Positions 5,716 through 12,156 of a DNA stretch of 14,192 nt are shown in pieces. The notes under the pieces are model-generated. The model was given only the letters and a program-made list of their open reading frames with translations. It did no database searches and was not told where the DNA came from. Origin of the DNA: an uncultured Ruminococcus sp. GTDB lineage: Bacteria; Bacillota; Clostridia; Oscillospirales; Ruminococcaceae. Positions within the stretch are counted from its first letter, which is position 1, and each line of letters starts with the position of its first letter. The stretch spans positions 1-14,192 of the forward strand of contig USNJ01000035.1 of assembly GCA_900556055.1 (NCBI GenBank). The letters are read 5' to 3'. The position numbers were made by a program, and so were the translations under genes.

Positions 5716-7616
5716 TGAAAAGATACAGAAAAACAGCGGCACTGCTGGCTGCGCTTGTTATGGTCAGCACAGCATTAACAGGCTGTTCGGGAAATAAAAA
5801 CAGAAACACATCAAAAGAAACTGAAAATTCCTCAATTATTAACGTTTCAAATATAAATGAGCAGAATATCAGCGATATTACCGATGTAAAATGCACGATA
5901 ACCCTTTCGGACAGCGGAATAAGCTGCGACGGAAAGGGTGCGGAGGCTGAAGGAAGCACCCTGAAAATAACCGAAGCGGGCGATTATCTTATAAGCGGAG
6001 AGCTGTCCGACGGAAGAATATGCATTGAAGCGGACGAAAATTCCGAAGTAAGGCTTATACTGAGCGGCGTTTCCGTAAGCTCGTCCACATCATCTGCGAT
6101 ATCTGCCGAAAACGGAGCTTCTGTGACACTTCTGCTTGCCGACGGAACATCAAACACATTATCCGACACATCCGGATATGCCGAGGACGACAAGTGCGAT
6201 GCCTGCATATACGCAAAAGGCAGCCTGACAATATCAGGCGCAGGCTCGCTTGATGTGACCGGAAACGCAGACCACGGAATACATTCAAAGGGTACGGTCA
6301 CAATAGAAAGCGGAAACATTTCCGTGACATCAGCAAATGACGGAATAAAGGGCAAGGACGCAGTGAATATCTCAGACGGAACAATAAGCGTCACTTCCGC
6401 AGGCGATGCAATATGCGCAAACAATTACGACGAAAGCATGGGAACGATCTACATAAGCGGCGGCGAATTCACGATAGTATCGGGCGGCGGCACAGCAAAT
6501 GCACCCGTAAAAGAGAATGAACCTTTCGGCAGGAGCGACGCTTCCAATGAGGACAGCACATCATCAAAGGGCATAAAATCGCAGGGAAATCTGACGATCA
6601 CAGGCGGAAAATTCACAATGGACTGCTATGATGACTCATTCCATTCCAGTTCGGATCTCACCGTAAGCGGCGGCGAATTTGCCATAGCAACAAGCGACGA
6701 CGCATTCCACGCAGACAACGCACTTGTAATGGACAGCGGAAAAGGCGAAATATCCAAATGCTATGAGGGCTTCGAGGGAATGACAGTCACAGTGAACGGC
6801 GGTGAATGGAGCATTACCGCATCCGATGACGGCATAAATGTCACAGACGGCAGCAGCTCGGGCGGACAGCCGTTTGCTGCAAACGAAAACACATACATCG
6901 AGATAAACGGCGGAACTGTATATGTAAATGCCGACGGTGATGGTATTGATACAAACGGAAATCTCACAATAAACGGCGGGATTATCAGCGTTGACGGCCC
7001 GACAACAGGCGCAGACGGCGCACTTGATTTCGACGGAACAGGCATCGTGAACGGCGGAACTTTGTATGCCGCAGGTTCTTCGGCAATGGCACAGACTCCA
7101 GCCGATTCTTCCGAACAGTACACACTTGCACTGTTTTTCACGTCCGCAAGAGAGGGCGGAACAAAGATCACACTGAAAAATTCAGACGGTTCGGAAATAT
7201 TCTCATGCACACCGTCCAAAAACTATGAAACGCTCGTCATCTCAACGGCAGAGCTTGCGGAAAACAGCGAAATTACCGTGTTTGAGAATGATGCGGAGCT
7301 TTGCACGGTGACATTATCGGGCAAGGTCACAAAGATAAATGAAAGCGGCGAAGCAGTTTCGGGCGGATTCGGAGGCTTTGGCGGCGGACAAGGCGGTGGT
7401 TTCGGAGGGGGATTCGGCGGTGAAAAGCCGCAGCGTCCCGACGGAGAAGCTCCCGAAATGCCCGAAGGCGGATTTGATAATGGTGAAATGCCGCAGCCTC
7501 CCGAGGGCTTTGAAAACGGTGAAATGCCGCAGATGCCCGAGGACGGTTTCGGAAACGGCGAAAAACCCGGCGGAACAACTTCTCAGACCGAAAGCGAAGC
7601 ATCGGCATCAGCATAA
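5715..7616 (+). CDS. Cthe_2159-like beta-helix carbohydrate-binding lipoprotein
   Basis: A 633-aa surface lipoprotein. The start at 5715 has AGGAGG (5702-5707) 7 nt upstream and gives a signal peptide MKRYRKTAALLAALVMVSTA with lipobox LTGC (Cys24). Residues about 55-500 are short Gly/Asp-rich strands (LTISGAGSLDV, VTIESGNISV, LTITGGKFTM, VTVNGGEWSI, INGGTVYV) typical of a right-handed parallel beta-helix. They match the carbohydrate-binding domain family first described for Clostridium thermocellum Cthe_2159, which binds cellulose and acidic sugars. Many Asp pairs on the turns (ANDGIKGKD, SDDAFHADN, DGDGIDTNG) could bind calcium. The tail is a Gly/Phe-rich stretch (550-569) followed by NGEMPQ repeats. 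The gene overlaps DUF4956 by one base and ends the operon at a strong terminator. It is likely anchored to the outer face of the membrane; the ligand is unproved. Confidence 0.85.
   Translation: MKRYRKTAALLAALVMVSTALTGCSGNKNRNTSKETENSSIINVSNINEQNISDITDVKCTITLSDSGISCDGKGAEAEGSTLKITEAGDYLISGELSDGRICIEADENSEVRLILSGVSVSSSTSSAISAENGASVTLLLADGTSNTLSDTSGYAEDDKCDACIYAKGSLTISGAGSLDVTGNADHGIHSKGTVTIESGNISVTSANDGIKGKDAVNISDGTISVTSAGDAICANNYDESMGTIYISGGEFTIVSGGGTANAPVKENEPFGRSDASNEDSTSSKGIKSQGNLTITGGKFTMDCYDDSFHSSSDLTVSGGEFAIATSDDAFHADNALVMDSGKGEISKCYEGFEGMTVTVNGGEWSITASDDGINVTDGSSSGGQPFAANENTYIEINGGTVYVNADGDGIDTNGNLTINGGIISVDGPTTGADGALDFDGTGIVNGGTLYAAGSSAMAQTPADSSEQYTLALFFTSAREGGTKITLKNSDGSEIFSCTPSKNYETLVISTAELAENSEITVFENDAELCTVTLSGKVTKINESGEAVSGGFGGFGGGQGGGFGGGFGGEKPQRPDGEAPEMPEGGFDNGEMPQPPEGFENGEMPQMPEDGFGNGEKPGGTTSQTESEASASA
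7467..7574 (+). repeat. In-frame 12-13 residue repeats in the lipoprotein tail
   Basis: Residues 585-620 of the lipoprotein contain three units of the pattern GF-x-NGEMPQ-x-PE (GGFDNGEMPQP, EGFENGEMPQM, DGFGNGEKPGG). The unit length changes between 12 and 13 residues. They follow a Gly/Phe-rich linker (550-569, DNA 7362-7421). Tails of this kind are probably flexible spacers or wall-spanning segments. Confidence 0.8.
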
Positions 7617-7658
7617 AAAAAGATCAGCTGTACAGCAAAATGTACGGCTGATCTTTTT
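7617..7658. terminator. Bidirectional terminator between the lipoprotein gene and trmB
   Basis: A 17-bp stem (7617-7633 with 7642-7658, one G-U pair) encloses an 8-nt loop. It begins with A5 and ends with T5, so both strands read as stem plus U-tract. It immediately follows the lipoprotein stop at 7616 and lies 21 nt from the trmB stop on the other strand, so it serves both convergent units. Confidence 0.92.
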
Positions 7659-7679
7659 GCGATATGTCCGATAAATCGG

Positions 7680-8369
7680 TCAGTTATTTTCCGCTTTTTC
7701 GGGAAGATCCGACTTGACAGCGATAAGAAACTTGATGTTTTTGCCCTCTTCCGAGAACATTTTCTCATGCTCGGTCATGATGTTGTGTTCATATCCCGAG
7801 TTGTGCAGATCGCGGGTGATGTACTTTATCTCAAAGCCTGCCTCAGCAAAATATTCGAGCGACTCCTCAAAAAGCTCGTCATCATCGGTCTTGAAGTGGA
7901 TCTCACAGCCGTCCTTGAGAATGGGGCGGTACTGCATAAGCTGGCGTGTGTGCGTCAGACGGCGCTTTTTGTGTCCCTTTTTCGGCCACGGATTGCAAAA
8001 GTTTATGTAGATGCGGTCTATGCTGCCCTCGTCCATCTCAGCGGTCGAAAGCATCTCGATGTTCTGCGACATGATCCTGAGATTATCGGCAGGATCGCGT
8101 CCCGAACCCTCAAAGGTCTTTTCGATGGTTCGCCTTGCAACGCCCAGCATATCGCTTTTTATGTCCATCGCAATGAAATTTATCTCGGGGTGCATAAGCG
8201 CAGACTGAGCCGCAAACCAGCCCTTTCCGCAGCCGAGTTCAAGGTAAACGGGCGCATCGGGGTTCGGGAAAAGCATGTCCCACTTGCCTTTAAGCTCGCA
8301 GGGACGGGGAATATAGTAGGGGCAGACATCCAGCTCAGGCTGTGCCCACTTTTTCTTACGAATTCTCAT
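7680..8369 (-). CDS. trmB: tRNA (guanine-N7)-methyltransferase TrmB
   Basis: A 229-aa SAM-dependent methyltransferase that makes m7G at position 46 of tRNA variable loops. The SAM-binding motif is ELGCGKG (44-50), with MDI at 68-70 as the acidic ribose-binding strand end. The family signature is [16 protein letters not shown] (123-138), usually written N-F-x-D-P-W-P-K-x-x-H-x-K-R-R; here Asp is replaced by Asn. FKTDD (159-163) and MTEHEKMF (198-205, family form T-E-Y-E) complete it. The ATG at 8369 is chosen because GAGGAG lies 7 nt upstream; an upstream in-frame TTG at 8384 overlaps that site. The gene stands alone with its own consensus promoter and shares a terminator with the convergent lipoprotein operon. 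Housekeeping function with high confidence. Confidence 0.95.
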   Translation of the reverse strand: MRIRKKKWAQPELDVCPYYIPRPCELKGKWDMLFPNPDAPVYLELGCGKGWFAAQSALMHPEINFIAMDIKSDMLGVARRTIEKTFEGSGRDPADNLRIMSQNIEMLSTAEMDEGSIDRIYINFCNPWPKKGHKKRRLTHTRQLMQYRPILKDGCEIHFKTDDDELFEESLEYFAEAGFEIKYITRDLHNSGYEHNIMTEHEKMFSEEGKNIKFLIAVKSDLPEKAENN

Positions 8370-8403
8370 GTAAAATCTCCTCAAAAAAATGATGTTTCAA
8401 TCA

Positions 8404-8432
8404 ATTATACTGTAAAATACGGCTTTTGTCAA
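8404..8432 (-). promoter_or_regulatory. Consensus sigma-A promoter of trmB
   Basis: Minus-strand TTGACA (8432-8427) and TATAAT (8409-8404) are 17 bp apart, a perfect consensus. The predicted leader is about 28 nt. Confidence 0.88.
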
Positions 8433-8466
8433 TGTTTTGCATTTTATTTTTTATGATTTTACTTTG

Positions 8467-8516
8467 AAAAATGCACCGCTTTTCCGTCATGCATCGGCTT
8501 TTGATATTATCGGTGC
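8467..8516 (-). terminator. Weak hairpin plus T-tract after repeat copy 2
   Basis: GCACCG (8473-8478) pairs with CGGTGC (8511-8516) across 32 nt that contain an inner CCG / CGG hairpin around ATGCAT. On the minus strand five Ts follow (8471-8467). It would end a minus-strand transcript through 8585-8510 before the trmB promoter. The large loop makes it weak. Confidence 0.35.
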
Positions 8517-8585
8517 TTTCTTCTCATGGCGCTATGGTGATATTCATAAGCCTTTGTGTCGTGCTGTCGGGGATAGAATGCGTCA
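8510..8585 (-). repeat. Copy 2 of the diverged coding-like intergenic repeat (DAFYPR...YEYH)
   Basis: The minus strand reads DAFYPRQHDTKAYEYHHSAM and then RRKHR-stop (codons 8584-8510, stop TAA 8509-8507). Blocks 8568-8585 and 8534-8549 are near-identical to 1601-1618 and 1634-1649 in reverse complement. Synonymous third-base changes (CGT/CGA, GCG/GCC, CGG/CGA) and a one-codon indel suggest both derive from coding sequence. The frame remains open upstream (SPIINPP...) across a C6 tract and the hydrolase promoter, but has no ATG or ribosome binding site. A hairpin with a T-tract follows. Not a recognised gene. Confidence 0.5.
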
Positions 8586-8591
8586 GGGGGG

Positions 8592-8620
8592 TTGATTATT
8601 GGCGATATGTGTGCTATGAT
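8592..8620 (+). promoter_or_regulatory. Promoter of the hydrolase-DUF218 operon
   Basis: TTGATT (8592-8597) and TATGAT (8615-8620) are 17 bp apart, with an extended TG at 8612-8613. Transcription from near 8627 excludes the upstream in-frame start codons at 8592-8616 and supports the ATG at 8658. Confidence 0.65.
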
Positions 8621-8657
8621 TGATACAATGAAAATCAAAATGAAGGCAGGCGAAACA

Positions 8658-9287
8658 ATGAAATACATATTTCTTCACGGAATGGGGCAGAATTCCTCGT
8701 GTTGGGATAAGATTTTATCCTGTATGTCCGAAAAAACGGAGGCTGAATGTCCCGAATTAAGCGTATTTTGCAAGGACGGCGAATGCCTGTACGGCAGAAT
8801 GTATTCGGCATTCAGCGGCTATTGCGGCAGCTTCGGCGAGCCTGTTGTATTATGCGGACTGTCGCTCGGCGCTGTTCTTGCGCTGAATTATGCGATAGAT
8901 CACCCGAACCGCGTCAGTTCGCTTATTCTGATCGCCCCGCAATATAAAATGCCGAAGAATATGCTTATATTTCAGAATTTTCTGTTTCGGTTTATGCCTG
9001 AAAAACAGTTTGCCGACATTGGCATGAAGAAAAATGATTTCATCTCGCTGACAAATTCCATGGCGGATATTGACATGACCTGCGGACTTGACAAGGTGAA
9101 ATGTCCGACGCTTGTACTATGCGGCGAAAGGGACAATGTCAACAAAAAATCAGCTGAACAGCTTTCGGAAAAGCTCTGTAATTCCAAATCGGGCATAATA
9201 AAAAATGCGGGTCATGAGGCAAATAAGGACGCTCCCAAGGAACTTGCGGAGATGATAGAAAATTTCATAAACGGAGATGTGAAATGA
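8658..9287 (+). CDS. Alpha/beta hydrolase
   Basis: A 209-aa single-domain alpha/beta hydrolase. Strand beta-3 and the oxyanion loop read YIFLHGMGQNSSCW (3-16). The nucleophile elbow is GLSLG with Ser69, the acid is Asp159 in LVLCGERDN, and the base is His186 in NAGHEANKD, so the triad is complete. A short cap region (about 95-140) with aromatic residues lies between the elbow and the acid. The ATG at 8658 is preferred because the predicted transcript starts near 8627 and the protein begins directly at the first beta strand; its ribosome binding site (AAGGCAGG, 8643-8650) is modest. No signal peptide, so cytosolic. The stop overlaps the next ATG (ATGA). Substrate is unknown; small esters or thioesters are likely for this family. 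Confidence 0.85.
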   Translation: MKYIFLHGMGQNSSCWDKILSCMSEKTEAECPELSVFCKDGECLYGRMYSAFSGYCGSFGEPVVLCGLSLGAVLALNYAIDHPNRVSSLILIAPQYKMPKNMLIFQNFLFRFMPEKQFADIGMKKNDFISLTNSMADIDMTCGLDKVKCPTLVLCGERDNVNKKSAEQLSEKLCNSKSGIIKNAGHEANKDAPKELAEMIENFINGDVK

Positions 9288-9892
9288 ATAAGCTGATCTC
9301 GGATATAACGGATTTTATTTTTATAGAGGACGAGCCGTGCGGGAGCGATGTTATAATAGCTGTCGGCGGAAGTGATCCAAGCATTCCCGAAAAGGCGGCG
9401 GAGCTTTATGCAAAGAAGTATGCGCCTTATGTCATAGCGACGGGAAAGTACAGCGTAAAGCTCGGGCATTTCAAGGGAGTGCGCAGAAAAGCCGATATAT
9501 ACAGCGGCGATTATGAAACGGAATGTGATTTTTACTGTGATGTTCTGCATCGCTGCAATGTCCCGCAGAATGCTGTTATCCGTGAGAATAAGTCGGAATT
9601 TACAAGGCAGAACGCTGAATTTGCAAGGACAGCCGCCGATGAAAAGGGTATCCCTTACGGTAAAATATTGGTTGTATGCAAGAAATATCATGCTCGGAGA
9701 TGCAAAATGTTCTTTTCATCGGCATTTCCCGAATCTGAGATAAGGATAGCTGCCGTTGATGCCTGCGACAATGAGCTTGACATCACAAGGGATAACTGGT
9801 ACAAGTCGGAAAAAGGGATAAAGCGTGTTATGGGCGAGCTTGCACGCTGCGGAGAACAGTTTGACTGTCATGATATACTGAAATGGAAATAA
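9284..9892 (+). CDS. DUF218 / YdcF-like (ElyC-SanA-YdcF) family protein
   Basis: A 202-aa protein of the DUF218 family. The Rossmann-like start is DVIIAVGGSDPSIPEKAAELY (22-42), followed by VIATGKY (50-56), the conserved ENKSEFTRQNAEFA (101-114, family E-x-x-S-x-x-T-x-x-N) and ILVVCKKYHARRCKM (128-142). Members are implicated in envelope metabolism or bind SAM (E. coli YdcF); this version has no membrane anchor, so a cytosolic role is likelier. It is translationally coupled to the hydrolase by a 4-bp ATGA overlap, suggesting a shared small-molecule task. A perfect-palindrome terminator follows 3 nt after the stop. Confidence 0.85.
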   Translation: MNKLISDITDFIFIEDEPCGSDVIIAVGGSDPSIPEKAAELYAKKYAPYVIATGKYSVKLGHFKGVRRKADIYSGDYETECDFYCDVLHRCNVPQNAVIRENKSEFTRQNAEFARTAADEKGIPYGKILVVCKKYHARRCKMFFSSAFPESEIRIAAVDACDNELDITRDNWYKSEKGIKRVMGELARCGEQFDCHDILKWK

Positions 9893-9895
9893 AAT

Positions 9896-9928
9896 CTGCC
9901 TATCGAACGTTCGATAGGCAGGCTTTTT
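9896..9928 (+). terminator. Rho-independent terminator with a 26-bp perfect palindrome
   Basis: CTGCCTATCGAAC (9896-9908) is followed directly by its exact reverse complement (9909-9921), then GC and TTTTT (9924-9928). It folds as an 11-bp stem with a 4-nt loop. It ends the hydrolase-DUF218 transcript. Confidence 0.92.
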
Positions 9929-9938
9929 GTGTAAGCAC

Positions 9939-9967
9939 TTGATAAATGGGTTAGCATGCGCTAATAT
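9939..9967 (+). promoter_or_regulatory. Promoter and inverted repeats of the TetR-like remnant
   Basis: TTGATA (9939-9944) and TAATAT (9962-9967) are 17 bp apart. TTAGC-ATGC-GCTAA (9951-9964) lies between and over the boxes. Downstream, TAAATGAC (9969-9976) and GTCATTTA (9991-9998) are 8-bp inverted arms with a 14-nt gap, the sort of site a TetR dimer could use for autorepression. Confidence 0.55.
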
Positions 9968-10016
9968 ATAAATGACGATTTAAATAAAAAGTCATTTAAC
10001 CTGAAGTGGTGAGAAA

Positions 10017-10184
10017 ATGCCGCAGATTTTTTCAGACGAAAGAAAAAGCGAAATAAGGAAGCAGCTTATCCGTGAGGGACGGCAGATGATGCTTGAATGG
10101 TACAAAACACTTTACATCAAGGAAGAAAACCCACTGTTCGGCGTGTTTTGTGTGATTTTTGTCATAAAGTCCGATTTGCTTTGA
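10017..10184 (+). pseudogene. Truncated TetR/AcrR-like regulator remnant
   Basis: This 55-codon frame begins MPQIFSDERKSEIRKQLIRE and continues GRQMMLEWYKTLY. The first 25 residues match the typical first helix of TetR/AcrR regulators (S-x-E-x-x-x-x-I-R-x-x-L-I-x-x-G). The expected helix-turn-helix ('T-V-x-D-I-A-x-x-A-G-V-S-x-G-T-F-Y') is absent, replaced by YIKEENPLFG and a hydrophobic end. A full protein would be about 190 residues. A GTGGTGAG ribosome binding site and a good promoter remain, so the 5' end seems intact and the rest deleted. It could instead be a small protein in its own right, but the abrupt loss of the domain favours decay. Confidence 0.55.
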
Positions 10185-10207
10185 TGAATTATGTGGTATA
10201 TTAACGC

Positions 10208-10236
10208 TTTACATTGAGCGCTGAATGTGGTATAAT
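10208..10236 (+). promoter_or_regulatory. Promoter of the rimO-pgsA-EAL group
   Basis: TTTACA (10208-10213) and TATAAT (10231-10236) are 17 bp apart with an extended TG at 10228-10229. The string ATGTGGTATA is duplicated at 10191-10200 and 10225-10234, so a second -10-like box (TATATT, 10197-10202) lies 34 bp upstream. Start near 10243, leader about 31 nt. Confidence 0.8.
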
Positions 10237-10273
10237 AATAGAATAAATATTCAAGCGATTGGAGATTGGTAAA

Positions 10274-11594
10274 ATGCCGTTTAGCGTAGGAATGGTTTCT
10301 CTCGGATGTTCAAAAAACCAAGTCGATGCGGAGAGAATGCTATATAAGATCAAGGAGGCAGGTCACAGGCTCGTAGGCGATGCCGCACTTGCGGATATTG
10401 CGATAATCAATACCTGTGGATTTATTCAGTCCGCAAAGGAAGAGGCTATCGAAACTATCCTCGAATTTGCCGAGCTGAAAAAAGAGGGAAGAATAAAGAA
10501 GATCATCATCACAGGATGTCTCGCTGAGCGTTACCGTGAGGAGATCCTCAAAGAGATACCCGAAGCAGACGGCGTTATCGGCATAGGCTGCAACGATGAT
10601 ATAGTTTCCATCATCGATGAGATCGAAAAGGGCGAAACGGTAGTGCGTTTCGATAAAAAGGAAAATCTCTCGGTCAAGGGTGAGCGTGTGCAGACAACAC
10701 TTCCGTTTTTCGCATACCTCAAGGTAGCTGAGGGCTGTTCAAACTGCTGTACATACTGTGCTATCCCGCAGATCAGAGGAGGATGTTATCGCAGAGGCAA
10801 AGGGGCTTGCGGAAAGCGGCGTAAGAGAACTTATCGTTATCGCTCAGGATTCCACACGCTACGGTCAGGATCTATACGGAAAGCTCATGCTCCCCGAACT
10901 GCTGAAAAAGCTCTGTGAGATAGATGAGCTGAAGTGGATAAGAGTTCTTTACTGCTATCCCGAGCGCATCACAGACGAGCTTCTTCACGTTATGGCAAGC
11001 GAAGAAAAGATCGTCAAGTACATGGATATACCTATCCAGCACTGCAACGGCGAGATATTAAAGCGCATGAACAGATCCGGCGATAACGAATCGCTCAGAA
11101 AGCTTATGGCACATATCCGTGAGGAGGTTCCCGGAATTATCCTCAGAACCACGCTGATAACAGGCTTCCCGGGCGAAACAGAGGAGCAGTTTGAAGAGCT
11201 TGCTGAGTTCGTCAGGGACGTGAAGTTTGACCGCCTCGGCTGTTTCCCGTATTCCGCTGAGGAGGATACTCCCGCTGCATCGTTTGACGGTCAGATCGAA
11301 GATGAGGTAAAGGAGCATCGTGCGGATATTATAATGGAAGAGCAGATGAGAGTTGTTGACCGCAAGAATGTTGAGCTGAGAGGAAAAGTCCTCGAAGTAG
11401 TTACTGAGGGCTACGACCGCTACGGCGACTGCTATTTCGGAAGAAGTGCTATGGATGCGCCCGATATCGACGGAAAGATCTTCTTTAAGTCGCCCGACCG
11501 CAAGCTTGTTATAGGAAAGTTTGTGAATGTCCGCATTGACGATATTCTTGATTATGATCTGATAGGAGAGAGAACCGATGAACCTGCCGAATAA
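10274..11594 (+). pseudogene. rimO: rimO, ribosomal protein S12 methylthiotransferase, frameshifted
   Basis: RimO is a radical-SAM enzyme that methylthiolates an Asp of ribosomal protein S12. The N-terminal MTTase domain is intact (SLGCSKNQVDAE, TCGFIQSAKEEAI, TGCLAER; cysteines 12, 48, 82), and the radical-SAM motif EGCSNCCTYC (Cys155, 159, 162) follows. After CAIPQIRG (ending 10780) this frame turns into GCYRRGKGAC and stops at 10918. Homology continues in another frame from EDVIAEAKGLAESG (10779 on) through QHCNGEILKRMNR, TGFPGETEEQFEEL and a C-terminal TRAM domain to 11594. The usual seven residues between IRG and EDVI (form x-Y-R-S-R-x-x) are missing, which equals a 23-bp loss; adding it back gives about 447 aa, a normal length. 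The start at 10274 has GGAG 9 nt upstream. The 3' end overlaps pgsA by 17 nt. Confidence 0.85.
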
Positions 11595-12129
11595 GCTCAC
11601 TATAATCAGGGTTATACTTGTTCCGTTTTTCCTGCTTTTCCTGCTGGTGGACTCAATACCGTGCAATTATCTGCTGGCATTTGTTGTTTTTGCGATTGCT
11701 TCGATAACAGATGCGCTTGACGGACATATTGCAAGAAGCAGAAATCTTATCACGGATTTCGGAAAATTTCTCGATCCGCTTGCCGATAAGGTGCTGGTAA
11801 TGGCAGCGCTTGTCGGATTTATCGAATGCGGATTTATCGGCGCTGTTCCTGTAATAATCATTCTCGCAAGAGAATTCATGGTTTCGGGACTCCGCCTTGT
11901 TACCGCAAAGGAAGGCGTTGTTGTTGCCGCAGGCATCTGGGGCAAGCTTAAAACAGCGTTTACAATGGTCGCAATAATCGCTATCCTTCTTATGGCGCAG
12001 TTCGTTCCGGGATTTTCTCATTTCGGACTTGTCTGTGACATACTTATCTGGATATCGGCAGTACTTACGATAATTTCAGGCTGCGTTTATCTCAAGGGAT
12101 ATGCAAAATACATAGATCCCTCGAAATAG
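11578..12129 (+). CDS. pgsA: CDP-diacylglycerol-glycerol-3-phosphate 3-phosphatidyltransferase
   Basis: A 183-aa integral membrane enzyme that joins CDP-diacylglycerol to glycerol-3-phosphate, the committed step to phosphatidylglycerol and cardiolipin. The CDP-alcohol phosphotransferase motif D-x2-D-G-x2-A-R-x8-G-x3-D-x3-D is exact: Asp45, Asp48, Gly49, Ala52, Arg53, Gly62, Asp66, Asp70. MNLPNKLTIIRVILVP at the N-terminus and LAREFMVSGLRL in the middle are typical of PgsA. About six membrane spans can be seen. AGGAGAG lies 8 nt before the ATG, inside the end of rimO, and the genes overlap by 17 nt. Translation was probably coupled to rimO, so the upstream frameshift may alter its expression even though the gene itself is intact. 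Confidence 0.95.
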   Translation: MNLPNKLTIIRVILVPFFLLFLLVDSIPCNYLLAFVVFAIASITDALDGHIARSRNLITDFGKFLDPLADKVLVMAALVGFIECGFIGAVPVIIILAREFMVSGLRLVTAKEGVVVAAGIWGKLKTAFTMVAIIAILLMAQFVPGFSHFGLVCDILIWISAVLTIISGCVYLKGYAKYIDPSK

Positions 12130-12156
12130 CGTCCTTTTTGAAAAGGGGGCATATCA

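Noticed and set aside
8592-8657. Upstream starts of the alpha/beta hydrolase (8592, 8607, 8616)
   Set aside because: They fall inside the predicted promoter, and the extra residues do not belong to the hydrolase fold.
10758-11594. A separate gene starting with GTG at 10758
   Set aside because: The GTG lies inside the cysteine-motif codons of rimO and no ribosome binding site serves it; the sequence is the RimO C-terminal part left out of frame by the deletion.
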